From an uncultured Pontibacter sp. (GTDB taxonomy: Bacteria > Bacteroidota > Bacteroidia > Cytophagales > Hymenobacteraceae), in the NCBI RefSeq assembly GCF_947499215.1, contig NZ_CANMNI010000003.1, positions 620,001 through 684,000 on the forward strand: a stretch of 64,000 bases of DNA, given 5' to 3'. Both the position numbers and the translations under genes were made by a program. The notes beneath the pieces were generated by a model. The model did no database searches, was not told the DNA's origin, and saw only the letters and a list, made by a program, of their open reading frames with translations. Shown here piece after piece: positions 7,755 to 15,945 of this stretch; positions within the stretch are counted from its first letter, which is position 1; each line of letters opens with the position of its first letter.

Positions 7755-8015
7755 TTAGTACCGCAGAAAAGGCGTGTTCCCTATACCGGAGAAACTGTCC
7801 AGTATACCCACAAAGTAACCTCCTATAAAAAGTCCGTTACCCTTTTTTACGGCATCGGATCCTACAGATGAATCAATTACCTCACCATCTATAGTCGAAA
7901 AATCTATTGCTGCTTCTACCTGCGTATAAGCTTTGGCGGGTTGAATAGCCGATAATACTGCGCAGACGCCGCTTTCTAAGCCGGATTTAACTGCTTTGCT
8001 TCCATAGTATTTCAT
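7755..8015 (-). CDS. Small protein of unknown function
   Basis: An 86-residue frame starting MKYYGSKAVKSGLE with a Gly/Ser/Ala-rich, mildly hydrophobic middle and C terminus (NGLFIGGYFVGILDSFSG). No known domain is recognised. It has an ATG start and protein-like composition, and it has its own intergenic space on both sides, which is why it is kept. It could be a short surface or membrane-associated peptide. Confidence that it is real is moderate. Confidence 0.45.
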   Translation of the reverse strand: MKYYGSKAVKSGLESGVCAVLSAIQPAKAYTQVEAAIDFSTIDGEVIDSSVGSDAVKKGNGLFIGGYFVGILDSFSGIGNTPFLRY

Positions 8016-8234
8016 GTGCGTGGTAGGGTTATGGGGTTTGTATAGGACAATGATACAGATTAACCTGAGTATAAAAGAGGAATGTTCTTTTGAAAAGGTA
8101 ACAACTGATTAAGTTATAGTTTAAATAGATAGGAGTCCTGAAAAAAGGTTTTATAGACCCAAAATTGAGAAAAAGAGGCCTTTGCTCGTGGTGCCGGTCT
8201 TTATTTGAGGTAATTTTTAAGTAAAAAGGTAACG

Positions 8235-9326
8235 TCAGGATACCCTATGTTGTGATGCGCGAAGTAGATAATAACTGCAAGTTTGCAATGCGAGCACAGT
8301 TGCCGAAAGCGTGGCCCCAGGTATAACCACCAGCCACCAAGCAGAAGTGTTGGCACGGATGCCCGCAATAATACGCCCCCAGCTAACCAGTTCCGACGAT
8401 ACCCCGATGTTTAGGAAAGAGAGGGTGGACTCGAGCATCAGAAGTCCCGCCAGTCCGAAAGAGAAAGCCACGGCTACAGGAGGAAGCAGATGAGGAAGGG
8501 CATGCTTTACCATCAGGCGGGATTCGGGCACCCCGAGACTGGTAGCTGCCTCAAAAAAAGGAAGCGTGCGTATGCGCAGCATTTCGGCCCGTGCCAGTCT
8601 GGCTGGGCCCGTCCAGAAAGTGAGCACCAGTAGTATCGATAGCGCCATCAAGGTAGGAGGAAACAAAGCCGCTAGTGCCAAGATCAGAACAAGTCGGGGT
8701 ATACTGGTTTCAATTTCAATTAACCTCAGTACGAGCCCGTCTAAGGGCAAACTGGATTTTGCCTTGAGATAGGGTATGCGTTTAAGAAGCGCGCCTATAC
8801 CTACCACCAATAGAGCAGGCACTGCCAAAGCCAGCAGGGCAGCGAGCCAATAATCGGTGGAAGCTACCTGAAGGGAGGTAAGCTGCAGGGGCACATAAAG
8901 GGCATAGAACAGAAAAAAGAACAGTGCCGGAACTAGCATTAACTTCCGCCCGCGACTGATGCTGGCCCGACGGTCACCGTAGAAGCCGGAGGCGGCACCC
9001 AGTAGCAGACCTAATAGGGACGCCAGCAGCATAACCGGCAAACTAATGGCGAATGCCGAGCGGGTGCCGTAAGCCAAGTTCGAGAGCAGATCCCGTCCCA
9101 GTCCGTCGGTGCCAAGCCAATGAAAAGACTTGTCCTCTTGAAATCGTGTCCAGTCAAACGGGCGGGTATAAACAGCGTCAAGGTCTAACTCGTTGGGTTG
9201 GAAAGGCAGCGGAAGCCACGGCAGGATAATCGCTACCAATCCAAGAAAGAGCAAAAAGCTGAGCGCCAGTCTGAAGGCGGGCGCCGACTGCCAAGCCGAT
9301 TTTATAAGAATGATCAGGTGCTTCAT
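8235..9326 (-). CDS. Peptide ABC transporter permease, OppC/DppC type
   Basis: A 363-residue inner-membrane permease with an N-terminal TM helix and the OppC N-terminal signature WLGTDGLGRDLLSNLAYGTR. The binding-protein-dependent transport core carries an EAA-like loop (EAATSLGVPESRLMVKHALP) that contacts the ATPase, followed by LLMLESTLSFLNIGV. The start overlaps the end of the OppB-like gene by 4 bases (ATGA type), indicating translational coupling. With the upstream permease and binding protein it forms an importer for peptides or similar ligands. No ATPase gene is adjacent. Confidence 0.9.
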   Translation of the reverse strand: MKHLIILIKSAWQSAPAFRLALSFLLFLGLVAIILPWLPLPFQPNELDLDAVYTRPFDWTRFQEDKSFHWLGTDGLGRDLLSNLAYGTRSAFAISLPVMLLASLLGLLLGAASGFYGDRRASISRGRKLMLVPALFFFLFYALYVPLQLTSLQVASTDYWLAALLALAVPALLVVGIGALLKRIPYLKAKSSLPLDGLVLRLIEIETSIPRLVLILALAALFPPTLMALSILLVLTFWTGPARLARAEMLRIRTLPFFEAATSLGVPESRLMVKHALPHLLPPVAVAFSFGLAGLLMLESTLSFLNIGVSSELVSWGRIIAGIRANTSAWWLVVIPGATLSATVLALQTCSYYLLRASQHRVS

Positions 9327-10711
9327 CTGGCAGCTTGTCTTAGCCGTGGATCAGCCACATGGTACAACAAATCCGCCAGCAGGTGGGAGAGCAGTTTAAA
9401 CAAGGCGATAACCACCACGATGCCCACGATAACAGGGTAGTCACGGGCCAACACCGAATCTATGAGTAACCGCCCGACTCCCGGAATGGCGAAAATCGTT
9501 TCGATGATAACGGCACCCGCCACAAGGGCTGGAAGAAAATCTGATAGAAGCGTGATAACAGGCAGCAGCGCATTGCGCAACATGTGCCTGCGGATAACAG
9601 CGCTTTCGGAGAGTCCCTTCGCACGTGCCGTCCGGATGTAATCCTGCTCAGAAACAGCCTTTAAGGCATGGTAAAACTGATTGGTAAGGTATGGCAGGTT
9701 GACTAGCACAAGGCTGATCATAGGCAGGGCCATGTACTGCAGCCATTGGCTCATGCGCGCGAACAGGTTAGGTTCGCTGGCCGTGTGGTAGCCCATGCCA
9801 TACACGGGAAACAGCTGCAGGAAAGCCGGACTGGCCAATAGCACCAGCAAAAGTATGGCCAGCACAAACACAGGGATACTATCCAGCAGAAAGAGGAATG
9901 GCAGAGTAATTTGACGCCACTTCCGACCAGCCCGCCGGATCATGAGCAAGGCCAGCTCCATAGCCAAGAGCGAGGCGAAGACCATGCTGGCCAGCAGCAG
10001 CCACCACGTGTTGCCAATGGCCTCGTAAAGCACCTGAGCCACCGGTCGCCCATCACGCAGTGAGATTCCCCAGTTCCCTTTTGCCATGCCACTGAACCAG
10101 AGATGATATTGATTAGACAGGCCATGCCATTGAAAAGCTGGCTGTAGATAGCGATGCTTTATTGAAGTGTTGAGCAAGGTATAACCGTCCGCCAACATTC
10201 GTTGCTTTTGTGTGTCTGATGTGGGGGCTAGGGGCAGGGTGTCCAGTGCCTGCAAAGCGTGCTGCAACTGGACTGGCTGGGTATGTTGGTAGATGGCATA
10301 CAGGTATGGCTGAAGAATTGTCCGCTGCTGTTCAGCAATTGCCGTTTCGAATCCTTTCAGATTTCTGAAAAAGAGGGTGGCTTGCCGCGGATCGCCATAC
10401 CTTAAAGCCAAGCGTTCCAAGAACAGGCGGTCGCGCATCGGGAAAACTCGGTGTAGGGTGTCCGGTGTGGCACCCGATGCGACACTGAAGTAGAATAAGG
10501 GCAGGTCTTGGTTGGTACTCCGTAGAAATTCGCGATAGGCGCGGTCGAGAACGGTGGCATCGCCTCGGCTGTAATAGCCGGGGTCAGCTTGGTTCAACTG
10601 CTCGCTACCATAGGTGCCCGGCATCACTTTACTGATTAGAAACACAGCGGTAGCGATGCTCCAAAGCACAAGTGTGGCTAACAACAGGCGTTTTAGCAGG
10701 GAAGTAGCCAT
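9323..10711 (-). CDS. Peptide ABC transporter permease, OppB/DppB type, with large periplasmic insertion
   Basis: The C-terminal 300 residues are a typical OppB permease: NWGISLRDGRPVAQVLYEA, the EAA-like loop YIRTARAKGLSESAVIRRHMLRNA, and IIETIFAIPGVGRLLIDS. The protein is 462 residues, about 130 longer than usual. The excess lies between the first TM helix (LLATLVLWSIATAVFLISKVMPG) and the permease core, and it looks like a soluble, largely helical periplasmic domain. It starts 8 bases after the binding-protein gene and overlaps the OppC-like gene, so the three genes form one operon. Confidence 0.9.
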   Translation of the reverse strand: MATSLLKRLLLATLVLWSIATAVFLISKVMPGTYGSEQLNQADPGYYSRGDATVLDRAYREFLRSTNQDLPLFYFSVASGATPDTLHRVFPMRDRLFLERLALRYGDPRQATLFFRNLKGFETAIAEQQRTILQPYLYAIYQHTQPVQLQHALQALDTLPLAPTSDTQKQRMLADGYTLLNTSIKHRYLQPAFQWHGLSNQYHLWFSGMAKGNWGISLRDGRPVAQVLYEAIGNTWWLLLASMVFASLLAMELALLMIRRAGRKWRQITLPFLFLLDSIPVFVLAILLLVLLASPAFLQLFPVYGMGYHTASEPNLFARMSQWLQYMALPMISLVLVNLPYLTNQFYHALKAVSEQDYIRTARAKGLSESAVIRRHMLRNALLPVITLLSDFLPALVAGAVIIETIFAIPGVGRLLIDSVLARDYPVIVGIVVVIALFKLLSHLLADLLYHVADPRLRQAAR

Positions 10712-10719
10712 TCGGGAAA

Positions 10720-12444
10720 TCAGGGCTTGAGCATAAAGGCGCTTAGGTCATAGTAAGGTCTTACACCCGATACCTTGGTATTGGTAAAACGATTGTGTAT
10801 GGCCATTTTCTCTTTCCGGAAATAAAGCGAAAGGAAAGTGGCTTCCTCGTGCAGAATTTCTTGCAGGCGCTTCAGCAACCTAGCTTTTTCTTCCGGGTCT
10901 TGCGACGTGTTGATCTCATCTAGGAGTGCGTCACTTTCAGGGGTGCCAAACCCGGTCGTGTTAAAGCCTCCCAATCCGGCATAGGAAGTATGGAAAAGCG
11001 GCTTGTAATTAAACACAAAGGGGTTGCCCGAAATACCGCGCAAAAACATATCGAAATCGTGCTGGTCTAATTTCTGGCTGTACACATTGCCCTCCAGCGC
11101 CTGCAGGGTGACAGGTATGCCGACTTTAGCGGCATTCTGCTGAAAAATGAGGGCAGTCTGTTCGTAAACCGTGTTACCGGCTCTGTAAAGCAGGTTGATG
11201 TCCAATTTCAAGCGCTGCCCTCCTTCATTGCGGTACCAACCATCCTTGTCCTGTATCCAGCCGGCGGATTTCAAAAGGCGGATGGCTTCTTCAGGGTTAA
11301 AGGTATAGGGATTGATGCCGGAGTGATAGAATGATTTGACACTAGGAGGAACCGGACCAACCGTGGGGCTGGCATAAGATTGCTGCGTTACCTTGATCAG
11401 GCTGGCGGCGTCCATCAGGTGTGCGATGGCCTGTCTGGTGCGCTTGTCACTTAACTTAGGAGAGCGCGAGTTAATGCCGGCGTACACTAAGTCAAAGCCC
11501 TGCGGTGCGTGTAGGTTATATTCCTCTTGGAAAGACGCGTTCTGTCGGAGCTGCTCAAACTCGGCAACGGGGATGTTGTCGAGTACATCCAGTTGTCTGT
11601 TCTGCAGGGCGAGCAGCGCCGTAGTGTTATCTGGTATGATTTGGAAGCTAATGCGTTCCGGTTTTGCTGTGAGGTAGCTGGTCGCGCTGCCGGTTGTGCC
11701 GCCCCACCAGTTTTCTTTTCGCTGAAGCGTGATGTACTGACCCGATGCCCAGTCGCTAAGGGTATAGCCCCCGCTTCCCAGCAGCAGGTCTTTGCTTTCA
11801 GTAGAGCCGAGACGATTGAAGCGCTCAGCCAAAGTCTTGATACGGGTCGTGTTATATTGGGTGCTGTCAGTCTTTATTAACGAGGGAATAGTAACTGATA
11901 CCAGTACGCGCTCCGGATCGAGCAAGTATTCCGGTAGAATAAAGAAATCACCTGTGAGCAACTCCATTTCGGGGGAGAAACCGGTGCAAACGAGGGTGAA
12001 ATGTTTGGGATTGTCTTTGCTAACGATGACGTCGCGGATGAACTCGACTTGAGGCTTTATCTGCTCATTGCGCACATGCGGTGCTTTGAGTAGTTTCAAG
12101 GTAAATGCCACGTCATGCCCTGTCACGGGACTGCCGTCTGCCCACTCGGCTTCTGGGCGGATGCTGTATCTAAAAAAAGAAAGCGAGTCGTTGCGCTCCA
12201 CTTCCGGAAAAGAGGAGGCAAGACCCGGCTTAAGTGTATTGTCATCCAGATCCACAGTCAGTAGGCTGTTATAAAGCAGGTTGATGATCTGGAGCGCTTC
12301 TAAGCTATTGTAGCTAACCGGGTTAAGATTAGCCGGGTCGATTACTAGACGCACACGAACTTCATCAGGCTGCCTTTCAGGCTGACTGCAGAAACTGAGG
12401 AGTAAGATTAAAAAACTGAGTGAGAATGCTAATATTTTCCGCAT
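10720..12444 (-). CDS. Peptide/solute-binding lipoprotein of an ABC importer (SBP family 5, OppA-like)
   Basis: The 574-residue first gene of the operon has an N-terminal lipoprotein signal ending LLLSFC (Cys about residue 19). The family 5 binding fold follows: NLNPVSYNSLEALQIINLLYNSLL, EWADGSPVTGHDVAFTLKLL and, further on, RQAIAHLMDAASLI and a C-terminal EEATFLSLYF. These are the standard motifs of OppA/DppA/NikA-like proteins that capture oligopeptides, nickel chelates or opines. Ligand identity cannot be read from sequence. It is anchored by lipid and delivers substrate to the two permeases encoded next. Confidence 0.9.
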   Translation of the reverse strand: MRKILAFSLSFLILLLSFCSQPERQPDEVRVRLVIDPANLNPVSYNSLEALQIINLLYNSLLTVDLDDNTLKPGLASSFPEVERNDSLSFFRYSIRPEAEWADGSPVTGHDVAFTLKLLKAPHVRNEQIKPQVEFIRDVIVSKDNPKHFTLVCTGFSPEMELLTGDFFILPEYLLDPERVLVSVTIPSLIKTDSTQYNTTRIKTLAERFNRLGSTESKDLLLGSGGYTLSDWASGQYITLQRKENWWGGTTGSATSYLTAKPERISFQIIPDNTTALLALQNRQLDVLDNIPVAEFEQLRQNASFQEEYNLHAPQGFDLVYAGINSRSPKLSDKRTRQAIAHLMDAASLIKVTQQSYASPTVGPVPPSVKSFYHSGINPYTFNPEEAIRLLKSAGWIQDKDGWYRNEGGQRLKLDINLLYRAGNTVYEQTALIFQQNAAKVGIPVTLQALEGNVYSQKLDQHDFDMFLRGISGNPFVFNYKPLFHTSYAGLGGFNTTGFGTPESDALLDEINTSQDPEEKARLLKRLQEILHEEATFLSLYFRKEKMAIHNRFTNTKVSGVRPYYDLSAFMLKP

Positions 12445-12523
12445 CGTTGTCTAATTGCTCGCAGTGAAATGGAGTAAAGGCAAGATAGGGAAATTGGGGC
12501 AATTCTCAAGAAAAGGAATATGC

Positions 12524-12679
12524 CTATTTCTCTACGTTCGTCCAAGCCCCTGAACCACCATTTGTTCTAATAGTATTCTCTTTGTTAGACTTTTTGCCGT
12601 CTTTGTTCTGCTCCTTTGTGTCTTCAGCAGGGGAGCCGATCAATAAATTCAGAACGATAGTGATGATGATAGTTGCCAT
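12524..12679 (-). CDS. Very short gene: 51-residue peptide with hydrophobic N terminus
   Basis: A 51-codon frame with ATG start reads MATIIITIVLNLLIG (hydrophobic, membrane- or export-like), then SPAEDTKEQNKDGKKSNKEN (polar and charged) and ends GGSGAWTNVEK. The two-part design resembles small exported or membrane-anchored peptides. It lies alone in the gap between the peptide importer and a divergent 502-residue repeat protein. No homologue is recognised. It is kept because of its non-random amphipathic layout and its AT-rich upstream promoter-like region. Confidence 0.5.
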   Translation of the reverse strand: MATIIITIVLNLLIGSPAEDTKEQNKDGKKSNKENTIRTNGGSGAWTNVEK

Positions 12680-12995
12680 GTTTCTTAGGGTTAAGTCGGT
12701 TTGTTATTGAAACAAAGATTGACACAGATAAGGATAAAATAAAAGAAAGTTTTTGCTAAAAAGTAACTATGATTATATTTAATAAATATATAATTAAAAT
12801 TATAATAAATCTAATTATTTGCGTTTAAGCAATTATATTTATATTTAGCTATATGTTTAAGCTCAAAAAGTAACTTAACCTAAGCGATTGAAGCTTTAAA
12901 TAATAGGAAAATAGCTGTAGCCAGCGCTCAATACTGCGTTTAAAAGGCTAATGGGTTTCTAATATATAGAATTTTTACTGGATCTCTCACCTCGC
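12680..12995. promoter_or_regulatory. AT-rich divergent intergenic region
   Basis: No gene is visible in these 316 bases. The segment 12740-12860 is strongly AT-rich, unlike the rest of the window. TTTG at about 12818, followed about 20 bases on by TATATTTA, resembles the Bacteroidota -33/-7 promoter (TTTG/TAnnTTTG) pointing towards the 12996 gene. The region probably drives that gene and the small peptide gene on the other strand. Confidence 0.4.
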
Positions 12996-14504
12996 ATGGA
13001 AGAAATTAGAAAGCTTATTGACATTGTTTCAACTTGCAGTCAATCAGATGCTGCCCTTTTAGAAGGAAAGAAGCAAAGTATAAAAGAGAAGAAATTTATT
13101 CAGGGTATAGAGGGTGGTCTTTATACCACAGACGAGGAGGCGGCTAAAGACCTTTATAAAACACACCCGAATGATGTGAGGTATAAAATGCTGAAGCACA
13201 GGGTTAAAAAGAAGCTGTTTAACGAACTTAGCTATGTAAATCCTCAGAAAGTGACTACAAATTTTGTACAGCAAAAGGAGATACAGTGTAACAGCTTAAT
13301 TTATCAGGCTAACATCGTGCGTGTACGCTATGAATTTGATCTGGTAACCAATTTGGCTAGTAAAGCCTTGGCAATAGCGCAGGAGTTTGATTTTATTGAC
13401 TTAAAAGTATCTGCGCTGGAGTTATTAAGTCTGAGTTACTCTGAGCAGAGTTATGCAAAAAAGTTTACGGCAGCTCAAGAGGAACTTAAAACCGCTATGA
13501 GTCACTTTTTGAAGGAACGAGAGGCCGTTTCACTCTTTCAGCACGCCACAATTCAATTACGTAAGTCCACTAAATCACGGAAAGAGTTTTTGCCCCTTCT
13601 GCCAAAGATTATCAAGAAGCTTGAGGAACTCTGGAAAGGCTCAGGTACATTCAGCGCTTACTACGCCTACTATAGAACATACATTATGTACCATGAGCTA
13701 GAAGGTAATTTTAAGGAAATAATAGACATCACGGTTGATGCTTTAAGGCGAGTTAGCGAAAATAAGATAAATGCACATAGGTTTGAAATAAGCTACAATA
13801 ATTACATCATGGTATACGCACATTTGCGTGCGAAATTCTTTAATGATGGCCTAGTATATGCCGAGAAAAACCTGTCACTTTACAACCCCGCAACCAGAAA
13901 CTGGTTTGCTTACATGGAGAATTATTTCCTGCTGGCGGTGCACGCCAAGCAGTATGAGTTAGGGAACACCTTACAGCGAAAGATTTTTGATAATACCGCT
14001 TTCCACATAATTCCAACTATTGCGAAAGAGCGATGGCTGTTATACCGCGCTTACTTCAGATTGATTTATCCGAATGCGACCATCCGGGAAGGGGAGGCCA
14101 ATAACCCCTATCTGCTCTCTTTGCCGGAATATAGTAAAGATAAACTGGGCTTTAATGTGGCCATTCTCACACTACAGTTTATCTATTTGTTAGAACGCGG
14201 GGAAACTGAAGCCTTGCTATACCGCATCGATAGTATCAAAAAATATGTTTCGACACACTTGAAAGATGCCTTCAGTCTGAGAAGTAAGCTTTTCTTGAAA
14301 CTACTGGTGCTCACGGTGACCGAGGATTACGATGCCGTGGCTTGCCGTACCAAAGGAGAGGCGCTCTACAAAAAGCTGATTGACACGCCGGCTCCTGGTG
14401 ATGCCTATGCAGAAATTGAGATTGTGCCTTATGAGCATTTGTGGGATCTAATTTTGCAGATTCTCAGCAAAGCCGAGGTGAACTCATCAGGGCGTATGCG
14501 CTAA
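12996..14504 (+). CDS. Large all-helical (TPR-like) protein of unknown function
   Basis: 502 residues, no signal peptide, no TM helix. From about residue 100 onwards the sequence is a succession of amphipathic helix pairs (for example ALAIAQEFDFIDLKVSALEL, EGNFKEIIDITVDALRRV, AKQYELGNTLQRKIFD), as in degenerate TPR or SNAP-like repeat proteins. The first 90 residues are charged and rich in Lys/Glu. No catalytic motif is visible. Such proteins usually serve as scaffolds or peptide/protein-binding regulators. The next gene (UMF1 transporter) starts 25 bases later, so the two may be co-transcribed. Function is unknown. Confidence 0.75.
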   Translation: MEEIRKLIDIVSTCSQSDAALLEGKKQSIKEKKFIQGIEGGLYTTDEEAAKDLYKTHPNDVRYKMLKHRVKKKLFNELSYVNPQKVTTNFVQQKEIQCNSLIYQANIVRVRYEFDLVTNLASKALAIAQEFDFIDLKVSALELLSLSYSEQSYAKKFTAAQEELKTAMSHFLKEREAVSLFQHATIQLRKSTKSRKEFLPLLPKIIKKLEELWKGSGTFSAYYAYYRTYIMYHELEGNFKEIIDITVDALRRVSENKINAHRFEISYNNYIMVYAHLRAKFFNDGLVYAEKNLSLYNPATRNWFAYMENYFLLAVHAKQYELGNTLQRKIFDNTAFHIIPTIAKERWLLYRAYFRLIYPNATIREGEANNPYLLSLPEYSKDKLGFNVAILTLQFIYLLERGETEALLYRIDSIKKYVSTHLKDAFSLRSKLFLKLLVLTVTEDYDAVACRTKGEALYKKLIDTPAPGDAYAEIEIVPYEHLWDLILQILSKAEVNSSGRMR

Positions 14505-14529
14505 GCGAATATTTTCCTATATTTCAGCT

Positions 14530-15858
14530 ATGCAAAAGAACGATCCGACTATTACCAGAGCTTGGTGCGTCTATGATTGGGCAAATTCCGTGTATTCGCT
14601 CGTTATCATCTCCACTATTTTTCCAATCTATTACAGTGCGGTATCCAAACACCCTGAAACGGGATCTACGCTGGTTAACTTTTTTAGGGTAGAACTTCAG
14701 AGCTCTGTACTCTTTTCGTACGCGGTATCCGGTTCTTTTCTGCTGATCGTGATCATGAACCCCTTCCTAACGGCCATAGCAGACTACAGCGGGCGCAAGA
14801 AGCTATTCATGCAATTGTTTTGTTACGTGGGCTCCATTTCGTGCGCCAGCCTCTTTTTCTTTACCAGAGAGACCTTCTCAATCTCGGTTGTTTTGTTCAT
14901 GCTGGCGTCCATTGGGTTTACCGGCAGTATCGTGTTCTACAATTCCTATCTGCCCGAAATCGCAACCGAAGACCAGTATGACCGTCTGAGCGCACGTGGT
15001 TTTGCCATGGGCTATGTTGGCAGTGTGCTTCTGCTCATCTTTAATTTAGCCATGATATTGCAGCCGGGCTGGTTTGGCATCGCCGTTGATAACACAAGCC
15101 TGGCACCACGCATTGCTTTCCTGACCACCGGGCTTTGGTGGTTTGGCTTTGCGCAGTATACCTTCTATCACCTGCCTGCCAATGTCTATCAGAAAAACCC
15201 GCAGGGCAGTTGGATCCTGAATGGGGTGAAGGAGCTTAAAAAGGTGCTGAATCAGGTAAAGGGACTTCACTTGCTCAAGCGCTACCTGCTGGCCTATTTC
15301 TTTTTTAACATGGGTGTACAGACTGTGATGTATGTTGCCACGCTCTTTGGAATAGAAGTCCTACAGCTGCCGAGTGATAACCTCATCATCACCATTCTGA
15401 TTATTCAGCTGGTGGCCATTGCCGGTGCCTATGGTTTCGCAGCGCTCTCCGCTAGGTATGGTAACATCAGGGCATTGATCATTGCCGTGATCATCTGGAT
15501 TGGCATTTGTATTGCAGCGTATTTTATCACTACCGCATTTGAGTTTTATATACTGGCCGCCGTAGTTGGTTCTGTGATGGGAGGGGTTCAATCGCTTTCA
15601 CGCTCCACTTACTCCAAACTGATTCCGGCCACCACAAAGGACCATGCTTCCTATTTCAGTTTCTATGATATCACAGAGAAGATTTCCATTATGCTCGGCA
15701 CACTCGCCTATGGGGCCATTGCACAGGTGACGGGCTCCATGCGCTACAGCATTTTAGCGTTGATCATTTTCTTCGCCCTCGGCCTGATCTTCCTGTCGCT
15801 TATTAAAGGCAAAAAATCGCTAGAACCTCAGGGTGAGGCAGAAGCCGTGGCGCACTAG
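14530..15858 (+). CDS. MFS transporter of the UMF1/Atg22-like family
   Basis: The 442-residue protein has about 12 hydrophobic helices. It opens with TRAWCVYDWANSVYSLVI, the N-terminal signature (W.lYDwAnS.y) of the UMF1 (unknown major facilitator 1) family related to yeast vacuolar Atg22 effluxers. The MFS loop between TM2 and TM3 is seen as ADYSGRKKLFM. Atg22 exports amino acids from the vacuole; substrates of bacterial members are uncharacterised. It ends at a strong bidirectional terminator facing the amidohydrolase gene. Confidence 0.9.
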   Translation: MQKNDPTITRAWCVYDWANSVYSLVIISTIFPIYYSAVSKHPETGSTLVNFFRVELQSSVLFSYAVSGSFLLIVIMNPFLTAIADYSGRKKLFMQLFCYVGSISCASLFFFTRETFSISVVLFMLASIGFTGSIVFYNSYLPEIATEDQYDRLSARGFAMGYVGSVLLLIFNLAMILQPGWFGIAVDNTSLAPRIAFLTTGLWWFGFAQYTFYHLPANVYQKNPQGSWILNGVKELKKVLNQVKGLHLLKRYLLAYFFFNMGVQTVMYVATLFGIEVLQLPSDNLIITILIIQLVAIAGAYGFAALSARYGNIRALIIAVIIWIGICIAAYFITTAFEFYILAAVVGSVMGGVQSLSRSTYSKLIPATTKDHASYFSFYDITEKISIMLGTLAYGAIAQVTGSMRYSILALIIFFALGLIFLSLIKGKKSLEPQGEAEAVAH

Positions 15859-15876
15859 GTATAGCGGAAGCGTTTA

Positions 15877-15914
15877 ACAAAAAACGGCAGCCTGATCGGG
15901 CTGCCGTTTTTTGT
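15877..15914. terminator. Bidirectional intrinsic terminator
   Basis: Stem AAAAAACGGCAGCC/GGCTGCCGTTTTTT (15879-15892 with 15899-15912, extended by two pairs) between convergent genes, with T or A tracts on both sides. Confidence 0.93.
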
Positions 15915-15945
15915 GTTGAAACTTCAATTATTAACTGATCACTGT

